A DNA stretch of 64,000 nt from NCBI RefSeq assembly GCF_029168945.1, contig NC_083607.1, positions 34,023,257-34,087,256 of the forward strand, in the 5' to 3' direction. The notes beneath the pieces were generated by a model that had not been told where the DNA came from, made no database searches, and worked only from the letters and a program-made list of their open reading frames with translations. The position numbers and the translations under genes were made by a program. Every line of letters begins with the position of its first letter. Within the stretch, counting starts at the first letter, position 1. Shown piece after piece: positions 9,805 through 20,222 of the stretch. The stretch is from Cannabis sativa (Eukaryota; Streptophyta; Magnoliopsida; Rosales; Cannabaceae).

Positions 9805-12587
9805 ATCAGAAGTTATCTTGCCAACAGCTTCCATGGCAAGACCTTCCACATGATCCCAAGACGGCACTCCTCCATCCACATGGTCTAACGACGGCATTCC
9901 TCCGTCCACAACCGAACCTCCTGTCGCTGCTATCAGCCCTGAGACGGTTCTTGATCAAAACATGTCTTCAATAGCTGATCCTCTTCGAGAGTCCAACACT
10001 AGGCGCCCACCTCAGTACACCTCCAAAGTTCTAGATTTGGGTTCTCCCATTGATGTTGTCGACAACACTGTCATTCCTCCTCAGCGATCGATTGATCGAT
10101 CCATTACTGATGACCTCTCGAGTCCTTTATTTCTTAGTCCGAGCGATCATCCTGGATTGGTTCTCGTCTCTAAAGTTCTCAACGGAACAAACTATCAATC
10201 ATGGAAACGTGGAATTACGATGGCCCAAACTACCAAGAACAAGATTGCATTCATAGATGGATCTTTACCTCGTCCTCCCACTGGTAATCCCTCTCTTAAT
10301 TCTTGGATTCGTTGCAATAATATGGTCATGTCATGGCTTGTTAATTCCGTTTCTACTAAGATTGCTCATAGTATAATGTATTTCGATATTGCCACTGATA
10401 TGTGGCTCGACTTGGCTGAGAGGTTCAATGAGGGCAATGGCCCTAGAATCTTCCAACTACAGACACAACTCACTCGGTTACAATAGGGTGAGCAATCTGT
10501 ATCTGCTTATTTCACTAAGCTGAAATACCTTTGGGATGAGTTGAAAGAATTTCAACCAAACACAACTTGCCCCCGTGGTGCCATGAAAATCATTCTTGAT
10601 TACTACAATCAGAACCAAGTCCTCCAGTTCTTGACTGGATTGAATGAGTCTTACTCATCTGCATGGGCTTAAATCTTGTTGAATGAACCTATCCCCTATC
10701 TTTCAAGGGTTTTTGCCATGATCATTCAAGAAGAGCATCAAAGGACTCTTGGATCTTCAGAAGCACCTCCCCTGGCTGTTGCCGCTCATCCACCATCTAC
10801 TTATCCTCCATGAGCCAAGAAGCCTCGTCCTTCATGCTCTCACTATGGAAAACAAGGTCATTTCTTTGACAAATGTTTTTCCTCCATGGTTTTCCACCAG
10901 GCTATGGGGATAAAAAGAAATAAGAAAAAGGAAAAGCTAAGGCAAATTACAGCAGCACTTCCACTGATGAAGCTGCTGGTTTCTCTGTCCCAATCGATTT
11001 ATCTACTCAATGCCAGCAGCTGATATCTCTTCTAAGCCAGCAACTCACTCAACAACCCCATGCTGATGCTACCATTCCTTCTGCTGCAGCCAATTTGGCA
11101 GGTAATAATCCCCATCCATCTTTTTTTTGGATAGTTGATAGTGGTGCCACACACCACATGTGTTCAAACATTGCTTGTTTTCAATCTTTGTCCAACATTT
11201 CATTCCCTAAACATGTTGTTTTACCTAATGGCCACAAGATTCCTCTCCAAAAAATTGGTACTGTGTATATAAATTCTCACATTACTTTATTCAATGTTCT
11301 CTATGTCCACAATTTCCACATAAACTTGTTGTCTATAACTGAGTATGTTGACACCACTTCCAATCTTGTGTTTTTTAGCTAAAAAGCTTGTACTATTCAG
11401 GATCATTCTCAGAATGTGGTGATTGGGACAGTTAAGAGACATGGAAAATTGTACCTGCTTCCTCAGGTTACACTTCCAATTGCCTCGGCCAGCCATTCCT
11501 TTTTTAATTATGTTCAAAATAATGTAGACCAATGGCACAATCACCTTGGTCACCCATCAATCTACATTTCAGATTTGTTTAATAAAAAGAATAACATTTC
11601 TTCTATTGATTCTTGTCAGTTTTGTCATATATGTCACCTTGCAAAACAAAAAAAGATTACCATTTGTCTCTAATCATAATTTTTCTATGAATATCTTTGA
11701 TTTAGTTCATATGGATGTATGGGGCCCTTTTCATATTACAAGTGTGGAAGGCTACAAATATTTCCTATCAATTGTTGATGACAAATCAAGATTCACTTGG
11801 ATATATATGCTTAAGCATAAATCCGATGTACAAACAATCATACCTATTTTTTACAATATGGTTTGCACACAATTTTCAACCTTTATTAAAGCAATCCGTT
11901 TGGACAATGCTAAAGAGTTGAACTTACAATCTATTTTTGCCTCTAAAGGCATCACAAATTACCACTCATGTGTTGAACGTCCACAACAAAATTCTGTTGT
12001 GGAACGCAAACATCAACACATATTAAATGTGGCTCGAGCTATTTGTTTCCAGTTCAACCTACCTCTGGTTTACTGGTCATATTTAGTCCAAACGGCCACC
12101 TCTCTCATCAATAGAACACCATCCAAATTGTTCAAAGGACGAACTTCTTATGAAATACTTCATAACAAGATTCCCACTTATGAACACTTACGTTCTTTTG
12201 GATGCCTTGCTTATGGGTCTACATTACCCTCCAAAAGACACAAATTTTCCCCTCGAAGCCGTGCTTCTATTTTTATTGGTTATCCTCAAGGAATGAAAGC
12301 TTATACACTCCTTCACATAGAAACCAAACATATCTATATTTCTAGAGATGTTGTTTTCCACAAAACTATTTTCCCTCTTTCTCGTACAACATCCCAATCT
12401 GAAATAAATAATTTGTTTTCCCAAACAATTCTTCCTACTGTTCGCCATGTCCAACCACAACAGTTTTTTCCTACTGTTGGCCAAAAACTTGCAACTGTGA
12501 TCATAGCAGCCCAAAAATTAACATCTGCAGCTGCAAATAAACAACCAACAGCTGCCAAACTTACACCAATAGTTACACATAACAAAA
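9805..12587 (+). mobile_element. Ty1/copia element X, internal part, truncated by insertions
   Basis: Leader (9805-9961), gag, protease and integrase of a plus-strand copia element. Its 5' LTR lies beyond element Y to the left. Its RT and RNase H lie beyond element Z, outside the window to the right. X is the outermost element I can recognise, so it is probably the oldest insertion. Confidence 0.85.
9962..12587 (+). pseudogene. Broken copia gag-pol (gag, protease, integrase) of X
   Basis: Gag starts at 9962 and contains the copia-type gag signature (GLVLVSKVLNGTNYQSWKR, about 10150-10210). Three stops interrupt one frame: TAG 10484, TAA 10670 and TGA 10811, each explained by C-to-T in a CAG, CAA or CGA codon. 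The zinc knuckle near 10830 has Tyr in place of its second Cys. The protease motif VDSGATHHMC is at about 11132, in another frame, with a TAA at 11380. The pre-integrase motif (HLGHPS and CHICHLAKQKK) is followed by a frame change near 11650. The integrase core has MDVWGPF, RLDNAKEL and an NSVVERKH glutamate (11710-12010). The ORF runs into the LTR of Z at 12588; RT is not in the window. The order protease-integrase marks it as copia. Confidence 0.9.
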
Positions 12588-13916
12588 TGTTAGGTTATTT
12601 TTAGTATTAATTTTAGATTAAGTTTAGTATATTTTTAATTGAGTTTTAATTGTGTTTGGAGCATTTTTACGCATGTTATCTTTTCTTTGCGCAGATTTAA
12701 AATAGAAGAAGATTAGAAAAATATCAGAGAAAAAGATGGGAAAAAAGATAAAAATATCACACAAGAAGATGATATTTAAAATAGAGAAATTAAATTGTCC
12801 AAGAAAATAAAGCTGTAACTTCAAGCTTGAATTAGACTATCTTTCGATTAGATTTTGGAAAATGGCAAAACATAAACGTTCTAGATCTCTCTTTTATCTT
12901 TCCGGAACATTTTGAATCATCAAATTCCAAGAAATATGAAGAGAGTTATGGCCAAAATACTATCAGTCGACGCAGCAGAAAAAATATCTCGTTTGAGGTT
13001 TCCCAAAAATTTAAATCCGAATGGGAATTTAAACATGTGCGCTTTTTCCATCTTTTTAGGCCTTCAATGCCTATATAAAGGGAATAAGGGAGTTGATTTC
13101 AGCAAGCGATTTCAGAGAGAAATAAACTGAGAATACAGGTGTGAATTGGAGAGATCAACAGCAATATTGCAGACAGTCTTCAGAGAGTTTTCAACATTCT
13201 TCTCTTCTCTATTTTTATCTCTTTTCTTAAAGTTAATGTGTGTGATTTTGCTCTCATAAGCATGAGTAGTTAAACATTTAATTAGGGTTAGATGGAGATT
13301 GTTTAACATTATTTTATGGTTTTAATATGATTTATTTCCCCCCTAATTTCTATGTATTCTATTTCATTTGTGCTTAACTACTTTTAATTGCCCGATCACC
13401 AATTAACTGTCTATAATTTTGATGCGAGATCTGAGAAGTAAGTGTCAATTATGCTATAGTGAAATAGAACTGAATTTCGATATAGGACGAGAGTACCTAT
13501 ATGATTTAGATAGCTTATAGGGTTTCTGTGTTTAATGCCTGTTGAATGTTAAATTTATCACGAGAGTAGAAAGTTTGCATGTAATTGAGGTTTATATATC
13601 TCAGAAGACTATAAATTACCTTAGTAAACTTGCTATTGCATAGAAATTAACATTAGGAAAATAATCATATTAGGTCATAATCAATAGAAACAATTGAAAT
13701 CGAAGTCCTAGTTTTTATTAACTGTCAAGTTTCTTAAATAATTGCTTCTTACTAGTTTTCTTATTTTTAATTCTTTCTTAATTTTTATTTAACCAAATAG
13801 AAGTAAAAGTTTAATTTCAACGTACTTAACTACAATCCCCGTGGGATCGACCTCACTCTTAGTGAGTTTACTACGTGTAACGATACATACACTTTCGTGT
13901 GCAAAATATCACAACA
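12588..13916 (+). repeat. 5' LTR of Z (1,329 bp)
   Basis: Starts TGTTAGG directly after the broken integrase frame of X, and ends CACAACA directly before the primer site. A TATA box lies at 13071-13079. The rest is AT-rich without an ORF. Confidence 0.8.
13071..13079 (+). promoter_or_regulatory. TATA box of Z LTR
   Basis: CTATATAAA in a locally GC-richer stretch of the LTR. Transcription would start about 30 nt downstream, near 13100-13110, giving an R-U5 of about 800 nt. Confidence 0.65.
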
Positions 13917-13922
13917 AATTTT

Positions 13923-13940
13923 TGGCACCGTTGCCGGGGA
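13923..13940 (+). other. Primer binding site of Z (Asp tRNA type)
   Basis: TGGCACCGTTGCCGGGGA, six bases after the LTR end. Athila-lineage elements use TGGCGCCGTTGCCGGGGA, complementary to Asp tRNA. The one difference is CG to CA, again a deamination-type change. Confidence 0.85.
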
Positions 13941-14111
13941 TTGTTAGTTAATATTATTAAAAATTAAATTTTGTTCTAATTTGGTTTTTCTTCTTAGTGT
14001 TAGTATTAATTTTGTTGTTTCAAATTTTTATCTTTTTAGTACTAATTTAGTTTCATTTTTTAAATTTTACTAATGTTTTATTGATGAGTTTAACCTGCAA
14101 GGTAAATCCAG

Positions 14112-15059
14112 ATGCTATACCTTGAGGATTTTGCCAAACAATACAATGAGCCATTCTATTCTGCTTGGAGGAGATTTAAAGAGCTTGGAGAGAGATGTTA
14201 TCCCACTTTATCAAGTGGATGTTTTACGTGGCTCTTCTATAATGGACTTAATGATGAAACAAGAAGCTGGGTTGATTATGGAGCAGAGGCAACTGGAGTT
14301 CCTCTATTAATGAGAGGCTATGATGAAATAAATTTGTCGAATAACATGGCAGATTTTGATTACGACTGGAATTGGGATCCATCACTTCAGGGTTGGAGTC
14401 ACCAATACCCACCTTATTGCCCAAATTCATCCCAACAAACTAAAAAAGAGGAGAAACTACAATCACTTCTACAATCACTTCTAGGAGAAATTAATCGCTT
14501 AACATACATGGTGAGATCCTTATATGATAATTCAGTGGCTCATGATTCAGAATGTAATAACTCCAATAATGAAAGTTATGAGAGTTACTGCTACAATGAA
14601 GAAGGGTCATTAGTTGAATACAAGGAAGATAATGAGCCTACAATTGAAGATCAAGATCCTTGTGAAGAGGAACTCATTGAATATGAAATCACAAGCAAGG
14701 GTATGGATAGCCAAGTGGAGAGTGAGCAACAAGAAGAAAGGTTGTTAGATGAAAGTGTGGATACTGTGACATTGGAGGATGAGGAAGAACATGGCGTCAT
14801 TGATTCAACTTCATCAATGATATTGACAAATAAACCACCAATGGATCCATATATGTCATCAACACCATATTATATCCTCTACAAGCTACAAAAGGCTTCT
14901 CCCCATGCTCATCATTCAAAGTCTTATGTTGTTGGTACTGACTTTGATTCAAACTCATCGCTTGCCAAGCTTGAAGGCAAGTACAACAACAATTTTAAAG
15001 TTGTCTTGCATGACGCTTATTATGGGCGTCAACCGCTTATTGATGTGGCACCCAGGTAA
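14112..15059 (+). CDS. Gag-like protein of non-autonomous element Z
   Basis: 315 residues, uninterrupted. The first 70 or so residues resemble the gag core of Athila-type gypsy elements: the pattern FAKQYNEPFYSAWRRFKEL, then WLFYNGLNDETRSWVD, matches the usual ESLYEAWERFK...FYNGL...TR..VD spacing. The remainder is low-complexity and acidic (residues about 165-245), with one predicted helical stretch near 120-140 and no zinc knuckle. I find no enzymatic motif. The family normally has a longer N-terminal part, so this start may lie inside a truncated gag. It is the only intact long ORF in the window, though whether it is translated is unknown. The long leader and primer site lie directly upstream. 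Confidence 0.6.
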   Translation: MLYLEDFAKQYNEPFYSAWRRFKELGERCYPTLSSGCFTWLFYNGLNDETRSWVDYGAEATGVPLLMRGYDEINLSNNMADFDYDWNWDPSLQGWSHQYPPYCPNSSQQTKKEEKLQSLLQSLLGEINRLTYMVRSLYDNSVAHDSECNNSNNESYESYCYNEEGSLVEYKEDNEPTIEDQDPCEEELIEYEITSKGMDSQVESEQQEERLLDESVDTVTLEDEEEHGVIDSTSSMILTNKPPMDPYMSSTPYYILYKLQKASPHAHHSKSYVVGTDFDSNSSLAKLEGKYNNNFKVVLHDAYYGRQPLIDVAPR

Positions 15060-15217
15060 GTTTCCTTGTGTCACTTTAGTTTGGGGGGTGAACTTAAATT
15101 TTAAATTTTTTATTTCTAAAATTAATTTTTTGTGTGAGTTAATTTGCTTAATATGAGTCAATTTGAAAGTAGGTAGATAGCATGATTTGAAAAGTTCATT
15201 TATTTTTCGAAAAAATC

Positions 15218-15938
15218 TGTGTGCTTGGTGATATCACATTCTTGACTAATTTTAATTTTATACTTGTTGACTTCGCTTTTAGCCAACGACAATGAATCTT
15301 TTTGATAAGCGAAAAATGATATGTCGTAATGAGAATATGTAATAAAGCAATAACAAGACACTGGAATTTTATAGAGGTTCAGCCCTGAGCAGTTCGATAA
15401 TAGCCGAATCCTCATTATTTGTATTGACTTAAGCACAAGGAAGAAGTTTCCTCTTCTTATAGCTCTTACAATAGTATCTCTGAATATATAATTCTTAGAT
15501 ACCCTTAGCTTACAGCGTTTCGGCTTATAATTTTTCCGTCCTTTGCCCAGTGAACATTCCTCACTATTTATAGGGCTAGAAACTTGAGGAGGAAGAGTTT
15601 CTTCTCTCGTTACAATGCGCATAAACAGAAAGATCGTGTGATCAATGCTGAATGCAAGGATCGTGGGATTGAGGCTGAATACAGTGATAATGGGATCGTG
15701 TGTATGCCACATCCACGTAAGTTGATCCTTGAGTTGTACGGATTGAGCTGGTGACTCATGATACATTAAGCTGAATTCGCTAAGTGTTGATCATTCTGCA
15801 CAGCTCGTTAAGTATTCCATTCTGGATATGCCAGCGAGGCATCCTGCTCGGCATATTGCTCCGAACAGATGCTCCAAGTAGAGTCCACGTGTCACAATTC
15901 TCGTGATGCCACGTCAAAGTGCCAAATTTGGGATAACC
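15218..15938 (-). repeat. 3' LTR of Tat-type element (edges approximate)
   Basis: The right edge is set by the purine tract CTTGGGGGGC on the minus strand (15942-15951) followed by GGTTATCCC, similar to Tat LTR starts. The left edge is placed at a TGTGTGC near 15218 where Z-like sequence ends. A minus-strand TATA box lies at 15564-15573. An ORF of 188 residues on the minus strand inside it has no recognisable domain and is not called. Confidence 0.55.
15564..15573 (-). promoter_or_regulatory. TATA box of Tat LTR
   Basis: CTATAAATAG on the minus strand, preceded by GC-richer sequence. The start of the genomic RNA would be near 15535. Confidence 0.6.
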
Positions 15939-16234
15939 TATGCCCCCCAAGTCTGTATGGGACCTCCGAGGTTACGTGTAGACTTATTCCGAGCTGGCTC
16001 TGCGTTTGGATGGGGACACGTGTCGAGGATGACCGTTAGAGACTCGATGTGAAGTTGACTGGGCATCCCTTCGATTTTCGGCTAATTAATGCTCTGACAA
16101 TTAATATTTTGAAAATTCAAATTTCTCTCTCCACGGCTGACGGTTGCACTCAATTACTTTTGATTTCCCATATTCGCTTTTGAGGCGGGAAGCCGAGGCG
16201 TCTAAGGTTCCTTTATGTACAGTTACCCTTTTGC

Positions 16235-16243
16235 CTATAAATA
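16235..16243 (+). promoter_or_regulatory. TATA box of the antisense gene
   Basis: CTATAAATA on the plus strand, about 300 bp outside the 3' LTR. It points towards the antisense gene. Expected transcription start near 16265-16275. A 5'-UTR intron with matching splice signals follows, which supports a real plus-strand promoter. Confidence 0.65.
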
Positions 16244-16392
16244 CTCGGAGAACTGGCACATTACTCATTTTTATCACCCTTCGTTGCTAAGTAAACTCCA
16301 GAGTGAAAAGAGAGAGTTTTCTGGTTTCAGAGTTGCTGAAGTGCCTACAGACGATTGCTGGCTTGCTTGAACTCGGACATTCAAATCTTTGA

Positions 16393-16761
16393 GTAAGTTT
16401 CTGATTCCTTTTATGCTTTCCTTTGCATGTTTAAGCTTTGATTGTAACTATGCTGTAGAAAGAATGCTTAGGAAACCCTAGGGTTAGAAAACTTTTGCGA
16501 TTCTTCTTTTCCATGTCCTTATGTTGGCTTTCAGCAGTAGAGCTTATTTTAGAACTGCATTGCGTCTGTTTTCCATCTTGCTTATTCCAAGCTTCATGAA
16601 CTTTTTTGCCCTAACTCAAGAAAACTTTCTGACTTCTTGAGTTTTGACTTTCCTTCGAACATGGTTGTTCTTTAATCTGTTGAGTACTCCTGGTCGGCAT
16701 ATTTGCTTGTTTTTCGTTTGATACTCCGTCCAACACTCATCTTGTGTGTTGTCTTTTGTAG
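16393..16761 (+). other. 5'-UTR intron of antisense gene
   Basis: Donor GTAAGT at 16393 and a pyrimidine-rich acceptor TCTTTTGTAG ending at 16761, immediately before the start codon. It is T-rich inside, as in plant introns. Confidence 0.65.
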
Positions 16762-19498
16762 ATGAACCCAAGTGAGTCTTGGGAACTCGAGCATCAAATC
16801 GACCAGGATTCGCTTCAACTTCTGCACGAAGTTCACCCTCGTCTTCGTGCTAGCTCTCCTTCTAGCGAAGAAAATTCTTCTGACTCCGTACTCAGCCATA
16901 GGCTGATGGCTCGTATGAAGAAAACCACGCGTCTGGCCGACGCTTCTGACCCTCAAGTGCCTCGGCTCGCCACTCTCCCCGACGCCGAACAAGTTTTGGC
17001 GGTCCCGATGGAGGAGGACCGTGAGGGAGACGCTGAGATCCAGGAGGTTGAGGAGCTGGACGAGGCGCGTCCAGGTAGTCCTCCTGCTGCGGAGGGAGAG
17101 GAAGAGGTTGGACCCCCTGACTTCGGAGAGTACAATGAGGCTAGGCAGCCAGTCGATGCTGACGCAGACGTCTTGGTTGAGGGTGTGGACTACGTCAGTG
17201 AGGAGCTTACTGAGGTGGTTCCTCACAGGAGGCAGGGTGCCTTGGGCGCCAGGTGGGCAAGTCCTCCATCCAAGATTTTGGAGGCTCGCCTCCGCACTCT
17301 CGACCAGGACGGGTACCTGGGCGAACTGGACTGCTACATTCCCGCCCACGACAATCGCGCCACAAACCCTGATAAGGGAATGTGCGCCTGGTCGGGGGCT
17401 CACGGCCAACAAGGGGCGCTGATGCCCTTGCATAAGTACTTCAGGGATGTGGCGGACTTCTTCGGCCTCTGCCCAGCCTAGATTACTCCAAAGGGCATCA
17501 AGTATTTATCCGCTCTCTTCATTTACACTTCCCAGAGATGGGATGCTCCTTCCCCCCACGAGGTCGCCTGGTTCTTCGACCTGAAGTCTACCCCCAAGCA
17601 AGGCAGGTCGGGGTATTTTTACTTCTCTCAGCCAGGCTTCAAGTGGTTGAGCGGTACGGACGACAAGGCCATCAGCAAAATAGGGCATTTTGTTGATGAG
17701 TACTTCATGGTGAAGGATCCGAGCATCACCCGGACTTGGTTTCAGCAGATCCCGACATATCACCGTCCTCCCCTCACTCTTTCTCTTAGGGATAGAGCTC
17801 AAAAACTTGCCCGATTGCCGGAGGAAGACAGGAATATCATCCAGTTGACCTCCGATGATAATCTGGTGAAGTATGGGCTTTACCTAGAGGACTTTTCTCC
17901 TAAGTCCGTGGCAGGGAAGAAGGGGAAGTCTGATGCTGCCCGGCCCGAACAAACTCATCCGGAGAATGAGTTGATTCAACTGAAGCGAGAGGCTAAGTTG
18001 AAGGGAGGTGCCAGGGCCAAGCAGTATGCTCAGGAGCCAATGAATCCTGAAGATGAAGCCGAGGCTGAGGCTGAGGCAGAGCAGCAGACCCCGTTGAAGA
18101 GGAAGAAGAAACTCCCGGCCATGCCCAGGCCTGTTGAACATGCAATTCGCATAAGGGAGCCCATTTCACCTGTTCGGCCATCTTATCCCTTTGCTGGAAA
18201 AGGGAAGGCTGTCATGTCTGAGATAAACTCGATGTCAGGTGATGATGGACTTCTGACTTTCTGGGCGGGCAGTCATTCTGCATTTTACTTCTTTTTCAGT
18301 TTCTTGACTTTCATGCTTTATATTTTCTGCTGGTTTCTTCTAACCACGCTGTTTTTGTTCTTTGCAGACATGTCTCGGTAGATGCTTGATGCTCTAAGGA
18401 AGAGGATGGGTGGAAGCTCTAGTGCCTCCCCTCCGGCCAAGAAGCTTAAGGGCGTAGAGGGGTCCTCGGAGAAGAGACCTTCTAGAGAGGTTAATGACCT
18501 TTCTAAGGAGCTGACTGTTGCAAATCCTTCTACTCCCAAATCTGCCAAGTCTAAGGAGTCTGGACCACCAACAACTGGGTTTGAACTAGTAAGGAGGATC
18601 CTTGAGCGGGTGCAGGCACCAACTCCACCCGTGCCCGTGCTGCCAGAGGCCAAGAAGGGCAAGGAGATGTTGGCCCACTACATGAACCGGCTAGTTCCTG
18701 AGGTCAGTGAGCAACTGGCTGGTGCTGATAACGACTCATCTCTAGATGTGTTGGTGGGTGGAGTCTTGAAGGAGCTTACCAGGGTTAGTCTTTTTTTATA
18801 CTTCCCTTTTAACTTTTCACACTTAGCTCCATATGCTGACCTTTTTCTTTGTGCAAGCCGGTTTGAAGTTGGCTTACAGTTACTCACAGGCTAAATTTGC
18901 TACTTCTAAGAGTGCGGCTCTGTCCGACACCTTGAGGGCAGAGGCGGACTTGGCCAAGAAGGAAGCTGAGGAGGCTAGGGCGGAAACTGGAGCTGTCCTG
19001 CATGAGCTGGGTGAAGCCAACAAGAAGTTGTTTGCTGCCGAGAAGAAGATCTCCGTGCTAACAAAGGACCTCGAGACTGCTGATCGCTTTCAAGAGACAA
19101 TCGAGATCTTGTCTGCTGAAGTTAACAGTCTTCAGGATGAGAGGAGTTCTCTGCGGTAAGTTCTTCTTCGGCTAAAGGAGGAGAGGGACGACAAGGTGAC
19201 CGAGGCGGACCAATTGAAGGAGGAGGTCAATGCTTTGGAGATTGCCAGCCTCGAGCTCTTCTTTAATTTCTGGAAGGCTAATCCCCTGGCCAATTTCGAC
19301 TACTTGGGAAATGCTAAGGACATGTACCTTGAGTACTGCGCGGCCCAAGTTGCCTAAGGTGGGAAAGAGGCAGCTGCTTCAACTTCTGGCCAAGCTTCTG
19401 ACCAGGCTGCTGATGCTTCTCCTGCTCGAACAACAGATCCTTCTGCTCTAGTTGGCTCAGAAGAGCCGAACCAAGAGCCTGGGACTCCAGCTGTTTAA
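16762..19498 (+). pseudogene. Antisense gene of Tat element (gypsy-type transposon family), decayed
   Basis: The structure can be read in full. A TATA box at 16235 is followed by a 5'-UTR intron 16393-16761 (GT..AG) ending just before ATG 16762. Coding exons are 16762-18238, 18368-18783 and 18857-19498, about 844 codons. The first exon is acidic, then has the segment around MPLHKYFRDVADFFGL (17422-17470), typical of the plant 'putative gypsy type transposon' domain. The last exon is a coiled coil (18890-19150) and ends with a low-complexity tail. Stops at 17479 (TAG), 18379 (TAG), 19157 (TAA) and 19355 (TAA) each fit C-to-T changes. The last intron has lost its acceptor (GCAA instead of GCAG before 18857). 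The protein's role is unknown. In Retand/Ogre-type elements such a gene lies antisense downstream of pol, as here. Confidence 0.8.
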
Positions 19499-20218
19499 AC
19501 ACTTCTCTTTTTATCTCCTGTTTATATATATATATATATTATATGTGGCCTCAAGGCCTTTAAGACATCGTGACCGACCAAGAGGTCTTTAAACTTGGAA
19601 TTATTTTTCATTTTTTGGACAAACGGGCTGACCGAGAAGCTTTTAATCCCGGTACCATATGCTTTTGTCATCCTTAATGAATTTCATTCTCTGTTTATAA
19701 TTGTCGTGTAATTGTGATTGTTTTATGTTTACCAAATGCTTTGTACAGGTATAGGTGCCCCCAAGTGACCGAGCAGACGTATGACTCTTGGTCACTTGTC
19801 TTTCGCAAATATATTGCTTTTCTGTTCGGTGTTTTGGGTTCGACTAAACCTTTTGTATGCACTTTAGGTAAATTATAATCATGCTGATTTTTTCGACTCA
19901 ATAGAATTAGAAATACTATCTTTATTCTTTTATTGATCGAAAAGGTATTTATTACCGTAGTAACTTACATCAAAGCTAGTGATCTAATCTGATCTTTTAG
20001 CTTAACATGACATAAAACAAATAAGAAACTGTACTTTAAAGTGGTCTACCCGACCTGAGTACTTTGTTTCTGAAGCCTTTGTGCGTAGTCCGCCCAAGAG
20101 GCCATTCACTTAGAAGCGAATGTTCAATAGTACTTTAATGTGGTCTATCCGACCTGAGTACTTTGAAGAGGTCTATCCAACCTGAGTACTTTGAAGTGGT
20201 CTACCCGACCTGAGTACT
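19499..20218. other. Spacer between convergent antisense gene and integrase
   Basis: Contains a (TA)n run near 19526-19540, the likely 3' UTRs of both convergent genes, and a tandem repeat at 20032-20222. No credible ORF. Confidence 0.7.
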
Positions 20219-20222
20219 CTAT
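20032..20222. repeat. Degenerate tandem repeat after Tat integrase
   Basis: Four copies of a unit of about 28 bp containing GTGGTCTACCCGACCTGAGT or a close variant, followed by TACTTT. They lie near 20040, 20140, 20165 and 20195. Between the first and second copy is 60 bp of unrelated sequence. It abuts the integrase stop. Confidence 0.75.

Larger units (their letters stand above)
12588..15217 (+). mobile_element. Non-autonomous Athila-related element Z (gag-only), 3' end outside
   Basis: LTR 12588-13916, an Asp-tRNA-type primer site, a leader and one ORF (14112-15059), with no protease, RT or integrase before the Tat element begins near 15218. A purine tract (15077-15090) follows the ORF, but the next bases do not match the LTR start, so 15091-15217 is still internal sequence. 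The 3' LTR should lie right of the window beyond the Tat element. Calling it gag-only is therefore an inference from the visible part. Confidence 0.7.

Noticed and set aside
15200..15766. 188-codon minus-strand ORF in the Tat LTR
   Set aside because: It covers the TATA box and R-U5 of the LTR, shows no domain, and crosses the LTR edge into Z.
16762..19498. Host gene of unknown function with introns
   Set aside because: Position and orientation relative to Tat integrase and LTR, the gypsy-type domain segment and multiple stops point to the antisense gene of the element.
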